Assembly (NCBI GenBank): GCA_949282305.1
Contig: CASDPB010000031.1
Location: forward strand, 1-39,929
Source: an uncultured Lentisphaeria bacterium
GTDB taxonomy: Bacteria > Verrucomicrobiota > Lentisphaeria > Victivallales > UBA1829
Length of the DNA: 39,929 nucleotides
Direction: 5' to 3'
The first letter of the stretch is position 1. The number at the start of each line of letters is the position of its first letter. Positions 24,987 through 33,219 of the stretch are shown here, piece after piece. The notes beneath the pieces are model-generated. The model ran no database searches. It was not told the DNA's origin and saw nothing but the letters and a program-made list of their open reading frames with translations. Made by a program: the position numbers and the translations under genes.

Positions 24987-26576
24987 TTACAGCTCCGCGG
25001 TGGAGCGGCTGAGCTCCTCCGCCGTCGTGATTCCCGCCGCAACCTTTGCCGCGCCGTCCTGCTGAAGCGTCACCATACCGTGTTTCACCGCAATCTCCTC
25101 CAGTTCGGAACTCGAAGCGTTGCGGTTTACCGCCATGCGCAGGTCGTCATCCAGAAACAGCAGCTCGAAAATGCCGGAGCGCCCCTTGAAACCGCTTCCG
25201 TTGCAGCGGCGGCACTTCACGCCGTGCGCGTCTGTTCCGCTGCCATGACACGCGGTGCAGATCTTGCGGACGAGACGCTGCGACAAGACGCCATACAACG
25301 CTGACGAAACCAGAAAGTTTTCCACCCCCATATCCAGCAGACGAGTCACCGCGCCGACCGCGTCGTTGGTGTGGAGCGTGCTCAGAACCAGATGTCCCGT
25401 AAGCGCGGCATTGATCGCAATATCCGCAGTCTCGCGGTCGCGGATTTCACCGACAAGAATGATGTCCGGGTCCTGACGGACGATGCTGCGGAGCCCGTTG
25501 GCGAAGGTCACGCCGATTTTCGCATTCACCTGCATCTGGCAGAGCCCCGGCATCTTGTATTCCACCGGGTCTTCGACCGTGATGATCTTTTTCCGATTGT
25601 CGTTGAGCTGGCTGATCACGCTGTAAAGAGTCGTGGTCTTGCCGCTTCCGGTCGGGCCGACGACCAGAATCATGCCGTGGGGAATGCTGATAAGACGCCG
25701 GAACTGCGCCAGATGCTCCGGAGACATGCCAAGCGTCTTAAGGTCGAACGTGATTGCGTCCTGATTCAGCAGACGCAGAACAATGCTTTCCCCGGTCAGG
25801 ATCGGAATCGTGCTGATACGCATATCCAGCTCTGCACGGCCGAGCTGCACATTGGTCCGCCCGTCCTGCGGCAGACGGCTTTCCGCAATATTGAGACCGC
25901 CCAGAAGTTTGATGCGGGATGCAATCGCCGGAAACTGATTCAGCGGACAGCTGATGATCTCCGTCAGCACGCCGTCCACGCGACAGCGGACCGCCACATG
26001 ATCCTCGCCGGGTTCAATGTGAATATCGCTGGCGCCCAGTTCAATCGCCTGCGTGAAAATATCATTCACAAGACGCACGATCCTCGCTTCGCCTGCCATC
26101 GTGCGGAGGGCGTTCTCATCGTCCACATCGACCGCCGTCTCCTCCTCTTCCTTCTCCATGCTCTGCGCCTTGCTGAGCATCCGCTCCAGAAAAGTCCGGC
26201 GGACAAAACGGAATTCCGCCTTCAGCTTCCAGCTTTTCCTGACCAGAAAGGAAAGCTGGTCGAGTTCATAGGGATCCACCACGAGAAAAGTAATGGAATC
26301 CTCCTCCCACTCATAAGGAAGACACGCATTCGCATTGAAGAAGTCCAGCGGGGCATTGGGGAATGCCTCCGGCTGACGGATTTCATCCTCGGGCAGCACA
26401 GGCACGCCGTATGCCTCCGAATAGAGGGCGATCAGCTCCGCTTCCGTCGCCCTGGACGACTGAACCAGTGCGCGGTCCCCGTCTCTGGTAGGTGCCGGAG
26501 AATCGGGAAATTTAGCCGCATAGAGCGCTTTGAGACGCTCGCGCGGCGACTGTTTCAACTGCTCAGAAGAGGTCAT
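24987..26576 (-). CDS. gspE: T2SS assembly ATPase GspE
   Basis: Cytoplasmic motor of 529 residues. An N-terminal GspL-binding type domain (about 40-140) precedes the core. VVGPTGSGKTT is the Walker A motif (K313), and QDPDIILVGEIRDRETADIA the Walker B and adjacent Asp/His box region. The zinc-binding four-cysteine motif C440-x2-C443-x11-C455-x2-C458 is present, as in most GspE and PilB proteins. SLSTLHTNDA-type residues (VLSTLHTNDAVGAV) complete the family set. The start codon lies 14 bases inside the end of gspD. Confidence 0.96.
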   Translation of the reverse strand: MTSSEQLKQSPRERLKALYAAKFPDSPAPTRDGDRALVQSSRATEAELIALYSEAYGVPVLPEDEIRQPEAFPNAPLDFFNANACLPYEWEEDSITFLVVDPYELDQLSFLVRKSWKLKAEFRFVRRTFLERMLSKAQSMEKEEEETAVDVDDENALRTMAGEARIVRLVNDIFTQAIELGASDIHIEPGEDHVAVRCRVDGVLTEIISCPLNQFPAIASRIKLLGGLNIAESRLPQDGRTNVQLGRAELDMRISTIPILTGESIVLRLLNQDAITFDLKTLGMSPEHLAQFRRLISIPHGMILVVGPTGSGKTTTLYSVISQLNDNRKKIITVEDPVEYKMPGLCQMQVNAKIGVTFANGLRSIVRQDPDIILVGEIRDRETADIAINAALTGHLVLSTLHTNDAVGAVTRLLDMGVENFLVSSALYGVLSQRLVRKICTACHGSGTDAHGVKCRRCNGSGFKGRSGIFELLFLDDDLRMAVNRNASSSELEEIAVKHGMVTLQQDGAAKVAAGITTAEELSRSTAEL

Positions 26577-28950
26577 TGGACCAGACCTCCTTCGTTGTCA
26601 TCACACGCGGTTTCGCCTGGAACACACCATTGTTCCCGGAAAGACTTTCGTCGAAATCATTCAGAGCCTTCAGCGCATCATTGTAACGGTCAATCAGTTC
26701 TTCGACCTTGTTACGTTCATTGACAATGTATCCGGTTACAAGGACCAGAATTTCAGAACGTTTCGTCGAGGCATCCGTGGAACCGATCAGCCGTCTCAGC
26801 ACGGGAATCTGATTAATGATCGGCACGGAATCCAGACTGTCGTTCTTTTCTTCCTGAATCAAACCGCCAAGTATCATTGTCTTGCCGTTCGCGATTGTCA
26901 TGTTCGTGATAATGCTCCGGTTATTGAGATTCGGATTGGGATTCCCCGAGGAGGAATTGGCATAGTCAACACTTTTGAGTTCCTGTTCCACTTCCAGTGA
27001 AATCAGGTCGTTGCTTGTAATCTGCGGGGTGACGGTAAGGGTTATGCCGGTGTCCTCATATTGATATGTATTGGTCATATTGCCATCCGAAGAGGTATTG
27101 GTAATGGATCCGGTAATCACGGAGATCTGCGTGCCCACATTGATTTTCGCCTCGGTGTGGCTGGACACAAGCAGCTGAGGGCTGGATATGACTTTTACGT
27201 TTCCATTTCCGGCAAGAGCACGGATATAGGCGAATTTGTTGTTCGGATTGTCCGGGTCGGAGAGGAAATAGGTAAAACCTGTTTCCCGGGTCGTCGTGGT
27301 GGTCGTCTCACCGGTCGTCTCGTCTGTTGTCGTGGTGGTGGAGGGCGGAGTCAGATTGGAATAGTTGGTTCCGATCAAAGAGTTGGTCTTTCCGGAATAG
27401 GAACCGGAAAGTTCCAGTCCGAACTGAGTCGATTCCGACAGTGTGACCTCCACGACAAGCACCTGCAGAAGCACCTGTGCGGGAACCACATCCAGACGGT
27501 TGATCAAAGCCTTGATGGAGGCATACGTCCTCGGAGTCGTACGGATGACGAGGCGGTTCAGAACCCCGTCCGCAAAGACGCGGACAGGAGTGTTGAACAC
27601 ATTGGAATTCCGGTCAGTCAAAGTATTCTCCGTGCTGTTGATGTCAATTTGCCCGTTTCTGTTTCGATTGTTGGTGTTGCGGTTGCGGTTTGTCTGGGTG
27701 GAGCTGACCGTTTCCATCTTCGTATTGCCCGTCGTGGTGTCGATCGTAAGACTGGACCCCTGAATGTCATAAATCACCGACAGCGCCTGCGCCAGCTGGG
27801 ATGCCTTGTTATGGCGGACCTTGTAGACAAAAACCCGTTCCTGATCCAGTGAATTTGAACTGTCGAGCAGGTCCACCCACTGTTCGATCTCCTGTATCGC
27901 CTCATCCGTCGCGGCGGACACCATCAGAATGTGCAGACGGTCCAGTCCGCTGATCTGAACGGAACCGGGGGTCTCCGTCTTGTCCGTCAGCTGCTGGACA
28001 TTGAATCCGAGGACAGGAAGAATGGTCTTGAGCTCGTCCGTCAATTTGCTGGGCAGGATATTGGAACAAAGGAGTATTTTGCGTTTCCAGCTGTTTTTCC
28101 CGCTCATGTCAATCACATCAAGAAGCTGTTTGATTTTCGGCATGTTCGCACGGTCATCCGCAATCATGACCGCATTCGGACGGGTCAGTTCCACGCAGAC
28201 GGCATTGTTTCCGACGAACGGCCTGATCTGGTTGACAACCTCTTTCGCAGTCGTATTTTTCAGCGGATAATAAAACAGTTCTCCGGTGCCGTCTTTCGCC
28301 AGACGGGAATCCGCCTGCTGCGCCACTTTCGGCAGCGCCATGATCCGCAGCAGCGTTCCCTCCACCGTGACGCCCGCTCCGGCAAGATTCAACATTTTGT
28401 CAAACGTATTCCAGAGTTCACGGCGCGTCATCTTCTGGTCAATATTCAGCGTCACGACTCCCTTGAGGTCGCTGTCCGCAAGGAAATTGAAGCCGAGCGC
28501 ATCCGCAAAAGAGGGAATCACATCCAGCAGTGGCGCACTGTTGAACACGAGATTGACAGTGACCTCCTCGTCACCGTTCAGAATGATGAAATCGTCGTAA
28601 AAATGAAGCGGCTCCCTGGCTTTCTCCGGCTTGGGCGTCAGAGCCGTCACCGGAATCTTTTCCGTTTTGCTTTTCAGACTCGTTGGAAGCTCCTTGTCGG
28701 AATCCGTCTTGACCAGCTCATCGTCAATGGATTCCGTACTCTTTGTCTCTTTCGGAACCTCCCTCATTTCACTCTTCAGAAATGCAAAGCGGTCCGCCTT
28801 CCCCGGTTCCTCCTTCTCGGTTCCGTCCGAACTGATCTCCTCCATATCCTTCTTGATATGGGAACAGGATTGCAGAAAAACCACGGACAGCGAGAGCAGC
28901 AGGATGCGGAGAAAACGGTGCAGCTTTTGTTTTTGCGGAAAATAAGCCAT
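26563..28950 (-). CDS. gspD: T2SS outer-membrane secretin GspD
   Basis: Protein of 795 residues forming the outer-membrane channel. The signal peptide ends in a possible lipobox with C29 (FLQSC), so it may be a lipoprotein. A charged linker precedes the N0 domain (NLVFNSAPLLDVIPSFADALGF-like, about 130-200) and N1-N3 domains (FYYPLKNTTAKEVVNQIRPFVG, VFVYKVRHNKASQLAQAL). The secretin core includes ISSPQLLVSSHTEAKINVGTQI and MILGGLIQEEKNDSLDSVPI. An Asn/Arg-rich stretch near 418-432 lies in N3, and a Thr-rich stretch near 535-555 lies in the core, both longer than usual. It has 37 bases to the upstream GspC-like gene. Confidence 0.95.
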   Translation of the reverse strand: MAYFPQKQKLHRFLRILLLSLSVVFLQSCSHIKKDMEEISSDGTEKEEPGKADRFAFLKSEMREVPKETKSTESIDDELVKTDSDKELPTSLKSKTEKIPVTALTPKPEKAREPLHFYDDFIILNGDEEVTVNLVFNSAPLLDVIPSFADALGFNFLADSDLKGVVTLNIDQKMTRRELWNTFDKMLNLAGAGVTVEGTLLRIMALPKVAQQADSRLAKDGTGELFYYPLKNTTAKEVVNQIRPFVGNNAVCVELTRPNAVMIADDRANMPKIKQLLDVIDMSGKNSWKRKILLCSNILPSKLTDELKTILPVLGFNVQQLTDKTETPGSVQISGLDRLHILMVSAATDEAIQEIEQWVDLLDSSNSLDQERVFVYKVRHNKASQLAQALSVIYDIQGSSLTIDTTTGNTKMETVSSTQTNRNRNTNNRNRNGQIDINSTENTLTDRNSNVFNTPVRVFADGVLNRLVIRTTPRTYASIKALINRLDVVPAQVLLQVLVVEVTLSESTQFGLELSGSYSGKTNSLIGTNYSNLTPPSTTTTTDETTGETTTTTTRETGFTYFLSDPDNPNNKFAYIRALAGNGNVKVISSPQLLVSSHTEAKINVGTQISVITGSITNTSSDGNMTNTYQYEDTGITLTVTPQITSNDLISLEVEQELKSVDYANSSSGNPNPNLNNRSIITNMTIANGKTMILGGLIQEEKNDSLDSVPIINQIPVLRRLIGSTDASTKRSEILVLVTGYIVNERNKVEELIDRYNDALKALNDFDESLSGNNGVFQAKPRVMTTKEVWSNDLF

Positions 28951-28987
28951 GTTGATTGAGTCCTATGTTATTGTTGAATAATTCTTC

Positions 28988-29947
28988 CTATCGACGTCCG
29001 CGGTTGCGGTTCGTGTTGCTGCGCATGTTGCTGCTGCGGTTCTGCTGAGGCGGATTCTGATTCTGCTGCATCATGCGCATCATCTGCATGTTCTGGAACA
29101 TCTGCATGCGTTGCATGTTCTGAAGCGTCCGAAGCATCTGGGTGCCGGTATTGCCCCGCCGTCTGTTGCTACGGCGGGCGTTCTGCGGTGCATTCTTGGA
29201 GGCGTCCAGCAGTTCAAGCTCCAGCTTGTCACTGCCGCGCGTCAGAAGCACGCTGTCCCGGTTCACTTCGACCAGTTTGTACCCGTTGCTGAGAGTTTCA
29301 CCGAGACGCACATACTGCTTGTATGTCACCTGATTATTTGCCGTGGCAGCCGTCACGTTTGTTCCGATTGCCGGCATTTTCCCGCGGATGCCGCGCACCA
29401 TTCCGCCGTTCCTGCTGTTCCGGAAATTCCTGCCGGACGACTGCGGCACACCGCCCGCCATCTGACCGCCGGGGTGCCCTCCGCCGGGATGTCCCCCGTC
29501 CGGACGCCCGCCGCCGTTCTGGTTCCTGCTGCCGATTCCCATTTGACGTCCCCCCGGCATCCCGGGCATGAAGGGCATAAAACGGTTGTTGTTATTGTTG
29601 TTCCCGGACGCTTTCTGCTTGATGATGGCGCCGACGCAGTCTCCGATCTTGAAAGTTCCGACAAGCGAGAGTTCGACGCGCGTATTTCTGCCGGGGGTGG
29701 CTGCATTCGGACAGCGGTCGGAATTGAAGATATTGGCTTCGAGGATTTTCGCAAGCTGTTCTTTCGGAGTCATCTCTTTCTGAACCGCGGCAGTTTTCGG
29801 CGACGCCGCGGTTTCTTTCTTCTGAGATGCGGGACGTTTCTTCACGGTATACACCGTCTTTGAAGAAGCCGGTTTGAAATGCGACGCAATCCCCCAGACA
29901 AGCATCGAAGCAAGGAAGACATTGAACAGAATCAGAAGTCCCTTCAT
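28988..29947 (-). CDS. gspC: GspC-like inner-membrane protein with low-complexity insertion
   Basis: Protein of 319 residues with an N-terminal membrane helix (about 3-20) and a Lys/Ala/Pro linker. The start of a GspC homology region, ILEANIFNSDRC then RVELSLVGTFKIGDCVGAII (68-109), and its end, VRLGETLSNGYKLVEVNRDSVLLTRGSDKLELELL (213-247), are separated by about 95 residues rich in Gly, Asn, Pro, Met and Arg. A second Met/Gln/Asn/Arg-rich tail runs from about 255 to 319. GspC links the inner-membrane platform to the secretin, and the position just before gspD fits. There is no PDZ or coiled-coil C-terminus. The assignment rests on context and the split HR pattern. Confidence 0.6.
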   Translation of the reverse strand: MKGLLILFNVFLASMLVWGIASHFKPASSKTVYTVKKRPASQKKETAASPKTAAVQKEMTPKEQLAKILEANIFNSDRCPNAATPGRNTRVELSLVGTFKIGDCVGAIIKQKASGNNNNNNRFMPFMPGMPGGRQMGIGSRNQNGGGRPDGGHPGGGHPGGQMAGGVPQSSGRNFRNSRNGGMVRGIRGKMPAIGTNVTAATANNQVTYKQYVRLGETLSNGYKLVEVNRDSVLLTRGSDKLELELLDASKNAPQNARRSNRRRGNTGTQMLRTLQNMQRMQMFQNMQMMRMMQQNQNPPQQNRSSNMRSNTNRNRGRR

Positions 29948-30624
29948 CTCTTTCCCCCCGTCTGCGATGTTGTTTTTACAAGCGCCCCCGTCTTGGGGGG
30001 CAATTCCCCGTCGAAGGCAATGACGCGGATTGTGCCATTGAACGTGAGATTGGTCTGAACGGAAGTGTCAACCGCCGTATTCGTCACGACTTTCGTATTC
30101 TGCTGCGGAGGACGGAACATCAGATTTGCCGTGATGCGCCGCCACGCCAGCCGCGGTTTGATCTCCTGGATTTTCGCAATGAACAGCATCAGATTTTCAA
30201 ACGGCGCGCTGGTCGAAATATCAAGTTCCGCAAAATAAAGGTCATCATTGATCCGCGATGTCCTGACGGAGCCCAGATTGTTCAGACTGAGTTCCGATTC
30301 CTTCGCCGCGGTTTCGACCTTCTGCCGCAGCAGGAGTTCCGGATCGCCGTCCCGTTCAAACTGCCAGCTGTTCTCTATCATGGCACGGTACTTCCGGCGA
30401 AGATCCTCCATCTCCTTGAGTTTCTTCTGCTGAACAAGCTGTTCCGACTCGAATTTCTTAATTTCCCTGCGCAGTCCTTCCTTGCGTCCCTCGTCGGGAA
30501 ACCAGGAGGAGAAACTGCCGCTGAGCTGTGTCAAAAGAAAAATCCAGCTGATAAGAAGCGCACAACACGCCACAGTCAGCTTGCCTTTTCCCGTTTTCAG
30601 AAACTCTTTGAACTTTGCGTTCAT
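29944..30624 (-). CDS. gspM: GspM/PilO-like inner-membrane protein
   Basis: Bitopic protein of 226 residues. A short cytoplasmic tail is followed by a membrane helix (LTVACCALLISWIFLLTQL, about 16-34), a coiled coil (EGLRREIKKFESEQLVQQKKLKEMEDLRRKY), and a ferredoxin-like domain (SSV-type LYFAELDISTSAPFENLMLFIAKIQEI). This is the architecture of GspM and PilO. It overlaps gspL and the GspC-like gene by 4 bases each, as ATGA. The expected role is to pair with GspL in the inner-membrane platform. Confidence 0.72.
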   Translation of the reverse strand: MNAKFKEFLKTGKGKLTVACCALLISWIFLLTQLSGSFSSWFPDEGRKEGLRREIKKFESEQLVQQKKLKEMEDLRRKYRAMIENSWQFERDGDPELLLRQKVETAAKESELSLNNLGSVRTSRINDDLYFAELDISTSAPFENLMLFIAKIQEIKPRLAWRRITANLMFRPPQQNTKVVTNTAVDTSVQTNLTFNGTIRVIAFDGELPPKTGALVKTTSQTGGKR

Positions 30625-31850
30625 TCCTCACCCTCCACCGAAACCAGTTTCAGCGTAATCACGCTTGCCGCATCATTGTTCCGGCGGCGCTGCTGAATCT
30701 GTTCTACCTTCCACGTCTTGAGCGGGCGAAGTATTTCCGGGATATTCAGGCTCTCCGCTTCGCTGCGCATCGTAAAGTCAACACCGCCGTCCGACAGACG
30801 GAAATTCGTCACCAGCACATTGCCGGGCAGAACGGTGGAAAAACCCGCCAGTTTGCCGATCACATCATATTCTCCCGGAGACTGACTGACAACGCGGGAA
30901 AGTTCCCGCAGTTCCTTTTCCGCCGATTTCAGCTTCCGTTGTGCGGTTGTCACCTGGGTACGCAGACGGTTCCGCGTGGCGACAAGAGAAGAATACTCCC
31001 TATGATGCCCGGAAAGCTGTCCGGCAAGTCCCCAGCCGAAATTGATCAGCAGCAGAACAATCAGCAGGGCGGTCAACCTCAGCTGATTGCGAAGACGGCT
31101 CGGACGGAGCTGTTTCGGCAGGATGTTCAGCCCCCCGAACGTATGCCTGGTATCGTCCGCTACGGCAAGACGCGCCGTCAGCAGACACCCCAGCCATTCG
31201 GCGGGATTGAAACCGTAATCCTCCGGCAGAATGAACTCCCTGCGCAACGTCTTGTCCCAGAAGGAAAACCAGTCCGTGGGAAGTTCCTCCGCGGAATGCC
31301 ATTCCCCGTCGGCAAAGTAGAAATCGGGTTCCGCCTCCGGCAGAAAGACCGGTCCGTCGGACTCGCGCAGGGCAAGAAGCGGATAAATAAAGTAATCGGC
31401 TTTTCTGCCGCTCTGGGTAATCATCGCAGCGAGATTTTCCAAGTCCGTCGCAGGAAAGGTGTAGACATTCACCTGCACATTCTCCCCCTCCCCTGCGAGC
31501 TCCACGAATTCCAGTTCATAATTTCCGGTCGTCTGCTGCAGAAGTCTCTGCGGCAGTTCAAATTCCAGCGCATCACGCATCGCCTTGGGCGGAAGCCTGA
31601 CACTGCCGCAGCGGAAAAAGGTTCCGCCCTTGAGAGCACCGGAAATCATCAGCGGGCAGACCCGGCTGTAGCCGACCTTGTGAAGCACCTGTTTCCAGGC
31701 TTTTGCGGGATCGGTTCCGTCATGCGCCTCGGAAGCATACGCTTTCAGGCGAACCCCCTTTGAGTCCCGCCGGAACAGACAGCATCTGACATGATCCGGG
31801 GAAAACAGAAGAACGGCAAACTCTTTTATTTTGGAAAATCTCATATTCAT
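30621..31850 (-). CDS. gspL: GspL-like inner-membrane protein
   Basis: Protein of 409 residues. The N-terminal 255 residues look like a reduced actin-like (PilM/GspL) cytoplasmic domain (LPPKAMRDALEFELPQRLL, DYFIYPLLAL). A membrane helix LTALLIVLLLINFGWGLAG lies near 262-282. A coiled coil follows (RNRLRTQVTTAQRKLKSAEKELRELSRV), then a ferredoxin-like periplasmic domain (LPGNVLVTNFRLSDGGVDFTM). GspL recruits GspE to the membrane. The start has no clear ribosome site; two in-frame ATGs (31850, 31844) are possible. It follows the repeat protein by 13 bases. Confidence 0.72.
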   Translation of the reverse strand: MNMRFSKIKEFAVLLFSPDHVRCCLFRRDSKGVRLKAYASEAHDGTDPAKAWKQVLHKVGYSRVCPLMISGALKGGTFFRCGSVRLPPKAMRDALEFELPQRLLQQTTGNYELEFVELAGEGENVQVNVYTFPATDLENLAAMITQSGRKADYFIYPLLALRESDGPVFLPEAEPDFYFADGEWHSAEELPTDWFSFWDKTLRREFILPEDYGFNPAEWLGCLLTARLAVADDTRHTFGGLNILPKQLRPSRLRNQLRLTALLIVLLLINFGWGLAGQLSGHHREYSSLVATRNRLRTQVTTAQRKLKSAEKELRELSRVVSQSPGEYDVIGKLAGFSTVLPGNVLVTNFRLSDGGVDFTMRSEAESLNIPEILRPLKTWKVEQIQQRRRNNDAASVITLKLVSVEGEE

Positions 31851-31863
31851 TAGATCAAACCGC

Positions 31864-32754
31864 TTACCGCCCCGGCGTGTTTTTCCGTTCCTCTTCCTCG
31901 GATTTCTTCAACAGCGCCATAACGCCGTCACGATACCCGTCGGGGTCTTCCCGGCGAAGAGCGTCCAGTTTCTTCATCTCCTCCGGATATTTCCTGCGGA
32001 GTTCCATAATCCGGCGCATCGGATTCACCCGGCTGCTCCGGGCTGGAACGGCATCTCCGTTCTCAATGGAGCCCAGCCTTCCGCCGCGTCCGGTTTCCGG
32101 CATTTCGATCCCGGCTTTCGTCATCAGCTCCCGGGTCTTTTCAAACGCCGCACGCGGATTGGACGCCCTGAGCTTTTCAATCTCCTCGAACTCGGCCTTG
32201 AACTTGCCGGAAATCTTCAGTTCTTCCAGTTTGAGGCGGATCGACTCCGCAGTCGCAGGCAGTTTCACATTCGCCTTTTTCGCCAGTTCCTCCAGCTTGT
32301 TTTCCACAGCCATACGCTGTTTTTCGATTTCCGCGTATTCCGCCGGATATTTCGCCTTCAGCTCGGCCTCCACAGAAGCACGGGGATTTCTCATGCCTCC
32401 CGGTATTCCCATTCCGCCGCCCGGCATACCGCCCCGGGGACCCATGGCACCATGACGCCCGCCCCGGTTTCCGCGCGAGGAACCGGGAAGTGTCACAGAG
32501 GCTTCCGAGGCGAGCTCACGCATCTTTTCCAAAGCGGCAAACAGATTGGTCGCCTGGAGCTTTTCAATCTCCTTGTACTTTTCCGGATATTTTTTCTTGA
32601 GCTCCGCCTGCGCTTCTGCCCATTCAGCCAGATTGCTCTGCCGTTCCCGACCGTCTCCGCCGCGCTGTGAATGCCGCCATCCGGGTCCTTGCGCGGATAG
32701 CATTCCACATGTAAAAACAAATACCGCGACTGCCAGTATGGTTGTTCTTTTCAT
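31864..32754 (-). CDS. Exported four-repeat protein heading the T2SS operon
   Basis: I do not recognise a named family. The protein has 296 residues and a signal peptide (1-21, ending LSAQ). It holds four degenerate repeats of about 40 residues at 51-90, 131-166, 178-219 and 251-288. Each starts ELKxKYPxEYxEIEKL or similar, continues with a helical LEKMRELAxxA part, and the first three end in a short V/I-x-LP or MP. The repeats are separated by linkers; the linker at 91-125 is rich in Gly, Arg, Met and Pro. The repeats look like paired amphipathic helices. The chosen ATG has CAGGAG in front and gives a clean signal peptide, whereas upstream in-frame starts do not. It is first in the operon, 13 bases before gspL, suggesting a periplasmic T2SS accessory role. 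Confidence 0.7.
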   Translation of the reverse strand: MKRTTILAVAVFVFTCGMLSAQGPGWRHSQRGGDGRERQSNLAEWAEAQAELKKKYPEKYKEIEKLQATNLFAALEKMRELASEASVTLPGSSRGNRGGRHGAMGPRGGMPGGGMGIPGGMRNPRASVEAELKAKYPAEYAEIEKQRMAVENKLEELAKKANVKLPATAESIRLKLEELKISGKFKAEFEEIEKLRASNPRAAFEKTRELMTKAGIEMPETGRGGRLGSIENGDAVPARSSRVNPMRRIMELRRKYPEEMKKLDALRREDPDGYRDGVMALLKKSEEEERKNTPGR

Positions 32755-33219
32755 GAAAACTCCTGAAGGATTTAATTTCTCTTTGCCAGCCCATTTTCCT
32801 TCTAAACGTAACAACACTGCCATTTATTGTGCAAAATTCAAGGGCAAATTATTTTTTTTCCGGATTTTTACGGCAGGCAGAGGGCTGATTTTGCAGGAAA
32901 ACGGGAAGAAAGGGCTGAAAAAATCAAAAAAACGAATTCTCGCCGTTTCCTCCGCTGGCTTCGGTGCTCCCGGTCCGGTGTTCCGGTTTCCCCGTTTGCT
33001 GCGGCATTTCCGCCGTTTCACGATACGGTCGGTGGAAGGCCGGCACAAGGCGGCGGGCTCTTCCCCGTTTCCCGTCCTGCCGTCCGCCTTTTCTGAAAAT
33101 CATTGCTATGCAATGAAATCATGATACGGGGAATCCCGCTTGACATATTGGAAAAATGAAGATAATGTAAAAACGTGACAGAGTGAATTTTATTTGGGAA
33201 AGCAGAAGGTTGACATATT
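32755..33219. other. Divergent intergenic region between the T2SS operon and topA
   Basis: 465 bases between divergent starts. The right end holds the topA promoter. A perfect CATTGC-TAT-GCAATG inverted repeat (33101-33115) just upstream could be an operator. I found no convincing sigma70 promoter for the T2SS operon on the minus strand and no RNA gene. Confidence 0.45.
33140..33168 (+). promoter_or_regulatory. Candidate topA promoter
   Basis: A perfect TTGACA (33140-33145) is followed by GATAAT (33161-33166) at 15 bases or TAATGT (33163-33168) at 17 bases. The leader is about 45 bases. TTGACATATT recurs exactly at 33210-33219, directly before the ATG. The ribosome site is AGAAGG (33204-33209). 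Confidence 0.5.

Noticed and set aside
25371-26723. 450-codon plus-strand frame opposite gspE
   Set aside because: Shadow of gspE; no ribosome site and no family pattern.
20583-31850. Type IV pilus machine rather than type II secretion
   Set aside because: The order L-M-C-D-E-F-G-H-I-J-K, a short GspG with the calcium-type loop and a GspK homologue fit T2SS; there is no retraction ATPase or pilQ/pilP pair.
32824-33139. Possible small RNA gene in the region between the T2SS operon and topA
   Set aside because: No promoter-plus-terminator pair and no fold that I recognise as a known RNA.
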